Positions 7,039 through 15,005 are shown, counted from the first letter of the stretch. The stretch is DNA of 15,563 nucleotides from Novosphingobium sp. (GCA_021299075.1 JAJTFU010000079.1:1-15563), one strand, 5' to 3'. Translations and numbers: made by a program. Notes: a model not told the origin generated them from the sequence alone.

Positions 7039-7578
7039 ATGCTCAACGAGAAGCGGCGCGGGCTGCTGGTATTCAACGGGATCGGACTGATCGCCACGGC
7101 GATCCTGTCGGGCTGGTTTTACTTCTTCTTCCTGCTGGGGGCGATCGACCTCTGGCCCTTCGTCACCGACGTGCCGGTCAACATCGGCGGGGATCGGCGG
7201 GCCTGGAACATGGCGCACCTAGAAGGGATCACCAACGGCACCATGCTGATCGCGATCGGCGCGGCCGGCAGCTATATCCGGCTGGGCGAGCGCGCTCAAG
7301 CGGTGCTGTTCTGGGCGGCGCTGGCCTTTGGCTGGCTGTTCACCCTGCTGTTCTGGGCGGCGCTGGCCTTTGGCTGGCTGTTCACCCTGCCCGCCATCGC
7401 CAACGCCCTGTTCGGCACGCGCGGGCTGGAGTTCGGCGGTGGGCCCTTCCCCGGCGATGTCACGATCAACAACGTGATCTTTCTGTTTGGCTGGCCGGCG
7501 ATGGTCGGCGTGCACGTGGCTGTGGCCCTGCTGCTGTGGGGCGCCTGGCAGCACCACCGCCCCGGAGCCGGCCAGTGA
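7039..7578 (+). CDS. Membrane protein resembling styrene-oxide isomerase, with internal duplication
   Basis: A 179-residue protein with about four transmembrane segments (residues about 11-35, 65-80, 88-120, 143-170). The AWNMAH60LEGITN66GTMLIAIGA segment and a later RGLEF...NNVIFLFGWPA block line up by eye with styrene-oxide isomerases (SOI), where a His binds haem b and an Asn six residues later is catalytic; both are present here. The Asp and Tyr of the SOI active site (DGW...FY) appear as FGW and a non-Tyr residue, so the substrate or reaction may differ. Residues 90-103 and 104-117 are identical, encoded by a perfect 42-bp tandem duplication. The ATG at 7039 follows GGGGG at 6 nt. The stop overlaps the next start (GTGA), coupling it to the PF10118 hydrolase. 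The family call is from memory and moderate. Confidence 0.6.
   Translation: MLNEKRRGLLVFNGIGLIATAILSGWFYFFFLLGAIDLWPFVTDVPVNIGGDRRAWNMAHLEGITNGTMLIAIGAAGSYIRLGERAQAVLFWAALAFGWLFTLLFWAALAFGWLFTLPAIANALFGTRGLEFGGGPFPGDVTINNVIFLFGWPAMVGVHVAVALLLWGAWQHHRPGAGQ
7306..7389 (+). repeat. Perfect 42-bp tandem duplication, in frame
   Basis: Copies at 7306-7347 and 7348-7389 are identical, and 2 nt upstream also match. The unit encodes LFWAALAFGWLFTL, one hydrophobic segment, so the duplication adds 14 residues without shifting the frame. Lack of any silent difference means it is very recent or an assembly artefact. Confidence 0.97.
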
Positions 7579-8447
7579 GCGAGCCAGTGACCGCGCGCCC
7601 GGCCATCCTCGTCCGCCGCATCCCCTTCGCCTTTGACGAGGCGATCGATCCGGTCTGGAACCCCGGCCAGCCCGAATGGAGCCACATGGTCAACGGCGCC
7701 TCGCTCGCCATGCCCTATCTCGAACCGTTCCTGATCAAGACCGTGACCGAGGCGCTGAAGCAGGTCGATGACCCCGCGCTGAAGGCCGATGTCCAGGCCT
7801 TCATCGGCCAGGAAGGCGTCCACTATCAGAGCCACCGCCGCTACAACGAGATCCTCAAGCAGACCTACCCCGAGCTCGCGCTGACCGAGGCGGAGATGGA
7901 CGCGGACTACCGCCGCTTCCAGAAGCGCAGCCTGAAGTGGCGGCTGGCCTATACCGCCGGGTTCGAGACCATGACCATGGGCATCACCGAATGGCTGATC
8001 CGCCGCCGCCAGCCGCTGTTCGCCGGGTCCGACAGCGCCATCGCCTCGCTGGTGCTGTGGCACATGGTCGAGGAGACCGAGCACAAGAACGTCGCCTGGG
8101 ATCTCTACAACCACCTCTATGGCGATTGGCTCGGCCGGACCTGGGGGCTGGTCTGCGGGACGGTTCACGTCGCACTCGCCAGCCGCAAGGGCTATGTCCG
8201 GATGCTCCAGCGCGATGGCCTGTGGCGCAGCCCGCGCAGCCGGCTGCGGCTGTGGACCATGGTCGCGCGCTTCCTGCGCCACGCCTCGCCCGCCATGCTG
8301 CGCTCGCTGCTGCCGGGCTACCACCCGTCGAAAGCGCACGATCCGGCTTGGGTGGCGCAGTGGGCCGGGGCCTATGCCGCCCTGCCAGAGGGGCGCATCC
8401 CCTTGCTCGACACGGCTGACCCGGAAATACCGGCGCAGTTCGCCTGA
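7575..8447 (+). CDS. Predicted metal-dependent hydrolase (PF10118/COG3687 family)
   Basis: A 290-residue protein matching the PF10118 family of predicted metal-dependent hydrolases. These are helical proteins with ferritin-like Glu/His metal motifs and no firmly known substrate. The family features visible are RRIPFAFDEAIDPVWNPG near the N-terminus, YLEPFLIKTV, FIGQEGVHYQSHRRYN (about 76-91), the FETMTMGITEWL helix and WHMVEETEHKNVAWDLY (about 159-175); these Glu and His residues would form the metal site. Translation begins at GTG 7575, whose bases overlap the upstream stop as GTGA, with GGAG 8 nt upstream inside the preceding gene. This tight coupling suggests that the isomerase-like membrane protein and this protein act together. 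The gene converges on the Crp-type regulator with an 18-bp gap. Confidence 0.85.
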   Translation: MSEPVTARPAILVRRIPFAFDEAIDPVWNPGQPEWSHMVNGASLAMPYLEPFLIKTVTEALKQVDDPALKADVQAFIGQEGVHYQSHRRYNEILKQTYPELALTEAEMDADYRRFQKRSLKWRLAYTAGFETMTMGITEWLIRRRQPLFAGSDSAIASLVLWHMVEETEHKNVAWDLYNHLYGDWLGRTWGLVCGTVHVALASRKGYVRMLQRDGLWRSPRSRLRLWTMVARFLRHASPAMLRSLLPGYHPSKAHDPAWVAQWAGAYAALPEGRIPLLDTADPEIPAQFA

Positions 8448-8465
8448 GCGCCAGGCGCGATCGGA

Positions 8466-9029
8466 TCAGCCGCCCGAGAGCCCCAGCCGCTTGCGAATCC
8501 GGCTCAGCGCGATCGGGGTGATGCCGATGTAGCGGGCGATGTCGGCCTGGAGCAGCCGGACGGCCAGCGCCGGTTCGGCCGCCAGGAAATCGCGATAGCG
8601 CTGCTCGGCGCTGGCGCAGAGCAGGGCCTCCTCGCGGCGCTGCTTACGCGCCTGGAGCCAGGCAGAGAAGCGGGAGAAGTCATCGCGCAGTGCGGCATCG
8701 GCCGTCAGCTGCCGCGCCAGCCAGTCCAGCGGCAGAGCGACGACGCGGCACGGCTCCAGCGCCACGGCGCCAAACCGGCTGGCCCCGGCGCTCAGATCCC
8801 CGCTGCCGGTGAACAGCCCCGCATCGACAATGAAGCTCTTCACCCATTCCTCGCCATTGGCAGTGAGGTAACCCAGCTTGATCAGGCCGCGTTCGAGCAC
8901 CCACAGCTCGGCCGCCGGCTCGCCCAGGGCGAAAAGCTCATCGCCCGCCGCCAGATCGCGCGGGCGCCATGCCGCGCCGGCCAGCGCGCGGAGCCGATCG
9001 ATCACCGGAGCGGGGGCAAATTCAGCCAT
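8466..9029 (-). CDS. Crp/Fnr-family transcriptional regulator
   Basis: A 187-residue regulator with an N-terminal cyclic-nucleotide-binding-like beta roll (PRDLAAGDELFALGEPAAELWVLERGLIKLGYL, split here around GDELFALGEPAAELW) and a C-terminal helix-turn-helix ending in LLQADIARYIGITPIALSRI, the recognition helix being TPIALSRIRKRL. It is shorter than E. coli Crp (about 210). It lacks the four cysteines of Fnr and the phosphate-binding RxA motif of cAMP binders, so the signal is unknown. The start is placed at ATG 9029; a TTG at 9071 in frame would add 14 residues but lacks support. It is divergent from the short-chain dehydrogenase and TVP38-like pair, 75 bp away, which are plausible targets. 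Confidence 0.88.
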   Translation of the reverse strand: MAEFAPAPVIDRLRALAGAAWRPRDLAAGDELFALGEPAAELWVLERGLIKLGYLTANGEEWVKSFIVDAGLFTGSGDLSAGASRFGAVALEPCRVVALPLDWLARQLTADAALRDDFSRFSAWLQARKQRREEALLCASAEQRYRDFLAAEPALAVRLLQADIARYIGITPIALSRIRKRLGLSGG

Positions 9030-9104
9030 CGATAAACCCAGGTTAATTCCAGCCAGCGCGGGGTGTGCCAAAGCCGGTGCGACACAACTGGTAAGCGAGG
9101 TAGA

Positions 9105-9761
9105 ATGCCGAGGCTCCTATCGCAACCGACCACAGTGCTGGTCACCGGCACGAGCTCCGGCGTGGGCGCGGCCCTGGCCCGGCAACTCCTGAGCGCCGGG
9201 CACCGCGTGATCGCCATTGCCCGGCGGGCCGATCAGGCGCCGGAGACGCCCGGCCTGATCCCGTACGCCTGCGATCTGGCCGATCCCCAGGCCACCGCAG
9301 CCCTCATGGCGCAGATCGTGGCGTCGCACCCCGAACTGACAGTGGTAATCAACAACGCCGGCATCCAGCTGCCCCTCCGTCTTGACGACCCCGCGCTTGA
9401 CCCGGCCGGGTTGGAACGCGAGCTGGCGGTCAACCTGCTGGCCCCGGCCATCGTGGCCCGCGCCGTACTGCCGCGCTTCAGCGCCAGCGCGGAGCCGACT
9501 GCGATCGTCAACGTTTCCTCCGGCCTCGCCTTCCATCCCAAGACCATCACGGCGCTCTATTGCGCCAGCAAGGCCGGCCTTCACAGCCTGACGCAATCGC
9601 TGCGGTACCAATGTTCCGGCACCCGGATCCAGGTGAGTGAGGCGATCCTGTCCGGCATTCGGCAGGGCCGCGACGAGATCTACATCGGCAAGGCCCGGCT
9701 GCTGCCGATCCTGAACCGGCTTGCCCCGGCCATTCCCCGTGCCATGCTGCGGCGATCATGA
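9105..9761 (+). CDS. Short-chain dehydrogenase/reductase, DltE-like
   Basis: A 218-residue classical SDR that would transfer hydride with NAD(P)H on an unknown substrate. The cofactor motif TGTSSGVG is at 14-21, CDLAD at 56-60, NNAG at 83-86, the structural Asn at 110, the catalytic Ser in NVSSG (138-139), and the YxxxK pair at Y152 and K156 (YCASK). All key residues are present. The basic Arg pair after the second strand (IARR) favours NADP. The layout and short C-terminus resemble DltE-type oxidoreductases. The start at 9105 is supported by GAGG 5 nt upstream. Its stop overlaps the start of the TVP38-like gene (ATGA), so the two are translationally coupled. Confidence 0.9.
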   Translation: MPRLLSQPTTVLVTGTSSGVGAALARQLLSAGHRVIAIARRADQAPETPGLIPYACDLADPQATAALMAQIVASHPELTVVINNAGIQLPLRLDDPALDPAGLERELAVNLLAPAIVARAVLPRFSASAEPTAIVNVSSGLAFHPKTITALYCASKAGLHSLTQSLRYQCSGTRIQVSEAILSGIRQGRDEIYIGKARLLPILNRLAPAIPRAMLRRS

Positions 9762-10402
9762 AAGACCTGCTCAAGATCGCGCTGATTCTGGCGCTCGCCT
9801 TTGCCTCCACCTTCCTGCTGATCCAGGGCACCGGCCTGGTGACCGAGGAAGGTGTGCGCGCCTTCCTGGCTCAGGCACACACGATCCACCCCGGCTGGTT
9901 CGTCCTGCTGGTGATCCTCCTCTTGGTAGTGGACCTGCTGATTGCCGTGCCGACCATGGCGACGATCCTGCTGGCGGGCTATTTCCTGGGTCCCTGGCTG
10001 GGCGGCGCGGCTTCGGCCACCGGGCTGATGCTGCTGGGCACGCTGGGCTATGGCCTGGGCTTCCGCTTTGGCCGCCCGATCCTCGGCCGCCTGTTCAAGG
10101 ACGAAGCGCGGCTGGCCGGGATCGAGGCCGCCTTTGCCCGCAACGACCTGCTGGTGCTGTTCATCTGCCAGGCCCTGCCGATCCTGCCCGAGCTGAGCTG
10201 CACCCTCGCCGGCATTGCCCGGATGCGGTTCGCCCGCTTCGTGCTGGGCTATGGCGTGGGCGTGGTGCCCTTCGCCTTCATCGTGGCCTGGGGCGGGTCG
10301 GCCAGTACGGCCAGCGATCCCTGGCCGGCGATCTATACCGTGATCGGGGTCAGCACGGCGCTGCTGCTGGCCTGGCGCATGCTCAATCGGAAGACTGCCT
10401 AG
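9758..10402 (+). CDS. TVP38/TMEM64 (DedA-like, VTT domain) membrane protein
   Basis: A 214-residue integral membrane protein of the VTT/SNARE-associated family. These proteins are related to DedA and implicated in lipid or solute transport across the inner membrane, often through unproven functions. An N-terminal membrane helix (residues about 5-24) is followed by a long hydrophobic stretch leading to VPTMATILLAGYFLGPWLG (about 66-84), the re-entrant-loop motif. A second motif, LPILPELSCTLAGIARM, includes the family Pro, and VLGYGVGVVPFAFIVAW and a final helix complete the fold. ATG at 9758 overlaps the SDR stop by 4 nt with no separate ribosome site, implying coupled translation. The gene runs towards the convergent repeat-protein gene, with a minus-strand terminator between. 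Confidence 0.87.
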   Translation: MKDLLKIALILALAFASTFLLIQGTGLVTEEGVRAFLAQAHTIHPGWFVLLVILLLVVDLLIAVPTMATILLAGYFLGPWLGGAASATGLMLLGTLGYGLGFRFGRPILGRLFKDEARLAGIEAAFARNDLLVLFICQALPILPELSCTLAGIARMRFARFVLGYGVGVVPFAFIVAWGGSASTASDPWPAIYTVIGVSTALLLAWRMLNRKTA

Positions 10403-10435
10403 CCACACTTGGCGGTCGGAGTTGGCCCTCCCAGC

Positions 10436-10468
10436 AAAAAGGGAAGGCGGCGCAACAGCACCGCCTTC
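10436..10468 (-). terminator. Rho-independent terminator of the repeat-protein gene
   Basis: Read on the minus strand, GAAGGCGG and CCGCCTTC (8-bp perfect stem, 10443-10450 with 10461-10468, 10-nt loop) are followed by CCTTTTT. It lies 25 bp past the stop of the repeat-protein gene. The other strand has no T-tract, so it is not clearly bidirectional. Confidence 0.85.
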
Positions 10469-10493
10469 ACCCGGTATGCCTCTCGTTCAGGTA

Positions 10494-10958
10494 TCAGTTG
10501 CGGCGGCGAGCCATGATATCGCCGGCGGTCCGCACAGTCGTGCCATTCTGCCTGAATTGGCTGCGCTGCGCCTGCGGTTGCATGCGGACCTTCTGCACTG
10601 CCGGCAGCAACAGGCCAGCACGGGGCTTAGCACCGGGTGCCTGCACTTCGCCCGCGGTCGCAACGGTGGTGCCGTTCTGCTTCAGCTTGGCGCGCTGTGA
10701 CTGCACCGGCTCGCGTACCTTCTGGACTGCGGGGAGCAGCAATGCGGCCTGCGTATCACCCTGCGGTGCCTGGACCTCGCCAGCCGTGGCAACAGTCGTG
10801 CCGTTCTGCTTGAGCTTGCCGCGCTGCGCAGTGGCCGGCTTCCCGTCCTGGTACTTCTGGACAGCAGGCAGCAGCAGGTGCGGCCCCTTGGTCGTGTTCG
10901 GGGCCTGAACTTCGGCAGCCGTGCCAACGGTAGTGCCGTTCTGCTCCAGCTTGCCGCG
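10494..10958 (-). repeat. Coding tandem repeats, 3.5 copies of about 130 bp
   Basis: Units in coding order are 10958-10824, 10823-10695, 10694-10566 and a partial unit 10565-10494. The most conserved core encodes QNGTTV-x-TAGEVQAP. DNA identity is lower than protein identity because third positions have drifted. Confidence 0.92.
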
Positions 10959-11144
10959 CGTGGCAGCGTCCGGGCGCCCATCTCCGTTTACATCACCGCT
11001 CGCCACCCAGATGCCTGAAGCGGTCTGGTTGGGGGCCTTGGCGCGGTCACCGGCTTGCGCCGCAGTTGCCGCCAGGGTCAGCGCGGCGAGGGTGGCAATT
11101 GACGCGGCCTGCAGCGCGGGTCGGATACTGTGGATCTTGCTCAT
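10494..11144 (-). CDS. Secreted tandem-repeat protein (QNGTTV repeats), function unknown
   Basis: A 216-residue protein that I do not recognise. Residues 1-31 are a Sec signal peptide ending in AAQA. GDVNGDGRPDA (50-60) follows, whose D51-N53-D55-G-D59 spacing is that of a calcium-binding loop in dockerins and similar modules. Then come three full repeats of 45, 43 and 43 residues (63-107, 108-150, 151-193) and a truncated fourth (194-216). The consensus is R-x-K-L-x-QNGTTVATAGEVQAP, a variable linker, LLLPAVQKV and a variable basic/Gln linker. There are no cysteines. The pI should be high. GAGAGG lies 8 nt before the ATG and a terminator follows, so it looks like a single-gene transcript. 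Repeats 2 and 3 differ mainly by silent changes, so the protein is under selection. It could be a periplasmic or surface protein; no function is claimed. Confidence 0.85.
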   Translation of the reverse strand: MSKIHSIRPALQAASIATLAALTLAATAAQAGDRAKAPNQTASGIWVASGDVNGDGRPDAATRGKLEQNGTTVGTAAEVQAPNTTKGPHLLLPAVQKYQDGKPATAQRGKLKQNGTTVATAGEVQAPQGDTQAALLLPAVQKVREPVQSQRAKLKQNGTTVATAGEVQAPGAKPRAGLLLPAVQKVRMQPQAQRSQFRQNGTTVRTAGDIMARRRN

Positions 11145-11235
11145 AGTCTGGTCCTCTCAGCTCTCTCACATTGTTCTCCCGCCGGGGTCGTTTTTGCTCC
11201 GACGACGAATCGCCTCTAGCCTTAATTGGAGTGTT

Positions 11236-11272
11236 AGTCTAGAGTGCAAATCTAGATACAAAGTCTAGAGTG
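11236..11272. promoter_or_regulatory. Cluster of three TCTAGA palindromes, probable TetR operator
   Basis: TCTAGA occurs at 11238-11243, 11251-11256 and 11264-11269, at exact 13-bp intervals. The outer two are part of an 11-bp direct repeat, AGTCTAGAGTG (11236-11246 and 11262-11272). The cluster lies 33 bp before the TetR start and between divergent genes, so it is the likely site for autoregulation and possibly for control of the repeat-protein gene. Confidence 0.65.
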
Positions 11273-11304
11273 ACATTGGGCAAGGGGCCTGCCAAGGAAG
11301 CGCC

Positions 11305-11931
11305 ATGGTGCAATCGCGCAGTGAAGATACGAAGAACCGGGTGCTTGAGGCGGCCTGTGCCCTGCTGATGGAGCAGGGCATTTCCGAAATGACGATGAAG
11401 GACGTGCAGGAGCGTTCCGGCGTTTCCAACGGCTCGATCTTCCATCACTTCGGCTCGAAGGACGGCATTTTGGAGGCGCTGTTCGTGGCTGAGCGGCGGG
11501 CCTATCTTGGCAGCGTGGGCGCGGCGATCATCGCGCACGAGGGCGATCCCTGCGATGCCTTCGGTGCCGGAGCCGCAGCGGCGGTGCTGTTCCACGCCCG
11601 CGATCCGCGGCGCTACATGCGGTTGATCGCAGCCTTTTCCAATTCCGAATGGCTGTTCCGCAACGAGGCGATCTGGGCCGGATTGGTGCGCGAGGTTGAA
11701 GCGCCGGTGATGCAGTGGGCGCTGCCGCACTTCCAATCCGGCACCCTGCCGATGCTGCCGCCGGGACTGTTCCAGTCCTACATGCTAGGCCCGCCCGAAC
11801 AACTGACCCAGGTTTGGGTGCGGCGCGGGATGCCGGGCAAGCTGGAAGACTATGCCCCGATCGCCGCGCAGTTCGTCAGCGCCGGCCTGCGGGCCCTGCG
11901 CGAAGCCGGTACGGTATCGCCCGGCTCGTAA
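11305..11931 (+). CDS. TetR-family transcriptional regulator
   Basis: A 208-residue TetR repressor of normal length. The N-terminal DNA-binding domain covers about residues 8-55: KNRVLEAACALLMEQGISEMTMKDVQE, then the recognition region SGVSNGSIFHHFGSKDGILEAL, a canonical TetR helix-turn-helix split here around its turn. The rest is a helical ligand-binding and dimerisation domain with no recognisable ligand signature. The ATG at 11305 has AAGGA 8 nt upstream. The divergent repeat-protein gene starts 160 bp away, with a three-site TCTAGA cluster between, so the regulator probably controls itself and perhaps that gene. The thiC riboswitch begins about 40 bp after the stop and appears to have its own promoter. 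Confidence 0.92.
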   Translation: MVQSRSEDTKNRVLEAACALLMEQGISEMTMKDVQERSGVSNGSIFHHFGSKDGILEALFVAERRAYLGSVGAAIIAHEGDPCDAFGAGAAAAVLFHARDPRRYMRLIAAFSNSEWLFRNEAIWAGLVREVEAPVMQWALPHFQSGTLPMLPPGLFQSYMLGPPEQLTQVWVRRGMPGKLEDYAPIAAQFVSAGLRALREAGTVSPGS

Positions 11932-11937
11932 CGCGGC

Positions 11938-11966
11938 TGGACCTTCGCGCGGCAAGCGCCTATCTA
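11938..11966 (+). promoter_or_regulatory. Possible promoter for the thiC transcript
   Basis: TGGACC, 17 bp, TATCTA is a weak match to a housekeeping promoter, placed directly after the TetR stop and a few bases before the riboswitch aptamer. The position fits better than the sequence does. Confidence 0.35.
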
Positions 11967-11969
11967 TCA

Positions 11970-12060
11970 CCCATCCCCGGGGAGCCGCTTGGCTGAGAGG
12001 GGCGGTTAGCATCGCCCGACCCGTTGAACCTGAACCCGTTAGCACGGGCGGAGGGAGTGG
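11970..12060 (+). ncRNA. TPP riboswitch (THI element) upstream of thiC
   Basis: The conserved aptamer pieces are in order: GGGGAGCC, GGCTGAGAGG (the CUGAGA of the pyrimidine-sensing arm, about 11991-12000), CCCGTTGAACCTGAA (about 12020-12034) and CGGGCGGAGGGA (about 12045-12056). This is the class that binds thiamine pyrophosphate and represses thiamine genes. Boundaries are approximate. It controls thiC, whose ATG is 51 bp beyond the aptamer. Confidence 0.95.
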
Positions 12061-12104
12061 TCCGGCCTTGCCGCTATCGCTCTCGCTCCGCCCACGAAGG
12101 AGCG
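12046..12104 (+). promoter_or_regulatory. Riboswitch expression platform sequestering the thiC ribosome site
   Basis: CGCTCC (12084-12089) can pair with GGAGCG (12099-12104), burying the AAGGAG Shine-Dalgarno. The overlapping CTCCGCCC (12086-12093) can instead pair with GGGCGGAG (12046-12053) inside the aptamer. The two pairings exclude each other, so TPP binding should lock the aptamer, free CGCTCC and shut off translation. There is no terminator T-tract. Confidence 0.75.
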
Positions 12105-12110
12105 TTTCGC

Positions 12111-13970
<1,860 letters not shown>

Positions 13971-13973
13971 GGC

Positions 13974-14003
13974 GGCGGATCGGGCCTAACGGCTCTATCC
14001 GCC
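13974..14003 (+). other. Strong stem-loop just after thiC
   Basis: GGCGGAT (13974-13980) pairs with ATCCGCC (13997-14003). Inside, after one mismatch, GGGCC pairs with GGCTC (one G-U) around a TAAC loop. No T-tract follows on either strand, so it is not a standard Rho-independent terminator. It may stabilise the thiC mRNA 3' end or separate it from the BKACE gene. Confidence 0.6.
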
Positions 14004-14027
14004 ATGGGAAGAGGACGAGGCCCTACG

Positions 14028-14948
14028 ATGACCACCGACCTGTCGACGCCGCTCATCATTGAGGTATCGCTCAACGGCTCGGTCTCGCCCGATGCCAATC
14101 CCCATGTGCCCTACGCGGACGAAGATATCGTCGCCCAGGCGCTTGAATGCATGGCGGCGGGTGCCGCGCTGGTCCACAATCACACCCGCGATCCGGTGTT
14201 CGGGTCGACCGGGCGGATGGATGCGGAAGACTATGCCCGGCCCTGGCGCGAACTGCTCAGGCACCGGCCCGATGCGATCCTCACCCCGACCATGCCGGTC
14301 GGGCCCGACGGCGTCCCGGTCGAAACCCGCTATGCCCATATCGAGGCGATGGCCGAGGAAGGCCTGATCGCGCAGGGCCTGGTCGATCCCGGCAGCTTCA
14401 ACATCACCGCACCGCTACCCGACGGCAGTTTCGCGCCGACAACGCTGGTCTATCGCAACGATGCGCGCGATTCCCACTATTACATCGAAGCTTGCCGCCG
14501 CCATGGGCTGGGCATGAGCATCTCGATCTTCGAGCCAGGCTTCGTCAAATTCATCATGGCGCACGAACGCGCCGGCAAGCTGCCACCGGGAGGCATCCTG
14601 AAATTCTATTTCGGTGCCGATAGCATGCCGTTCGGCCTGCCGCCGACCGAGAAGGCGCTCGAAGCCTATCTGGAGATGATCGTCGGCACCCGCTTGCCGT
14701 GGCTGGTGTCAAGCTTTGGCGATGATTGCGTCGGCTGCGGGCTGGCCGAAGCAGCGATCCGCCGGGGCGGGCATGTCCAGGTGGGGATCGAACCCTATGG
14801 CGGCCCGCGCCAGCCCCGCAATGTGGAACTGGTTGAAGAAGTGGTCGATCTCGCCCGACGCCTTGGCCGCCCCATCGCTACTCCGGCGCAGGCGGCAGAA
14901 ATCATGAACCTGCCCAGCTATCCGGTCCGCTTCGCCGCGGCGGCGTGA
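14028..14948 (+). CDS. BKACE-family (DUF849) beta-keto acid cleavage enzyme homologue
   Basis: A 306-residue protein of the DUF849/BKACE family. Characterised members condense a beta-keto acid with acetyl-CoA and split it into acetoacetate and a CoA ester, with a zinc ion in a TIM barrel. Visible family features are E12 in the first strand, the zinc motif H50-N-H52-T-R, EPGFVKF (169-175), FYFGADSMPFGLPPTEKALEAYL (about 193-215, split here) and GGHVQVGIEP (247-256), where E255 should be the third zinc ligand. The family motif is usually GGHVRVGLED; the catalytic Arg is Gln251 here and the Asp is Pro256. ATG 14028 is preferred to 14004 because GACGAGG lies 7 nt upstream. It follows thiC by 57 bp but is separated by a stem-loop. 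Confidence 0.87.
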   Translation: MTTDLSTPLIIEVSLNGSVSPDANPHVPYADEDIVAQALECMAAGAALVHNHTRDPVFGSTGRMDAEDYARPWRELLRHRPDAILTPTMPVGPDGVPVETRYAHIEAMAEEGLIAQGLVDPGSFNITAPLPDGSFAPTTLVYRNDARDSHYYIEACRRHGLGMSISIFEPGFVKFIMAHERAGKLPPGGILKFYFGADSMPFGLPPTEKALEAYLEMIVGTRLPWLVSSFGDDCVGCGLAEAAIRRGGHVQVGIEPYGGPRQPRNVELVEEVVDLARRLGRPIATPAQAAEIMNLPSYPVRFAAAA

Positions 14949-14971
14949 AGACTGAGGGACGCAGGGGACGC

Positions 14972-15000
14972 GGGGGCGGTGACCGGGAGCACGATTGAGG
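14972..15000 (+). repeat. Second copy of the thiC 3'-end repeat
   Basis: These 29 bp just after the BKACE gene resemble the end of thiC (13943-13972), including its stop codon context. They are non-coding here. The two copies bracket the BKACE gene in direct orientation. Confidence 0.85.
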
Positions 15001-15005
15001 AGTGC

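Noticed and set aside
7296..8339. 347-codon open frame antisense to the PF10118 gene
   Set aside because: The plus strand carries a family match with conserved motifs; the antisense frame has shadow-like composition.
8441..8457. CGCCT/AGGCG stem at the junction of the PF10118 and Crp-type genes as a bidirectional terminator
   Set aside because: Five base pairs with no T-run on either strand; too weak to call.
9030..9104. Possible Crp site (GTGTG and CACA elements) between the Crp-type regulator and the SDR
   Set aside because: The half-sites are too far apart and imperfect to match a TGTGA-N6-TCACA dyad.
9721..10908. Open frame of 395 codons overlapping the TVP38-like gene and the repeat protein
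   Set aside because: It crosses a terminator and is antisense to the repeat gene; the repeats in it are the reverse reading of the QNGTTV repeats.
10494..10958. Repeat array considered as a CRISPR-like or intergenic repeat array
   Set aside because: It lies within an intact signal-peptide-bearing reading frame, the units are about 130 bp with drifted third positions, and there are no short identical repeats with unique spacers.
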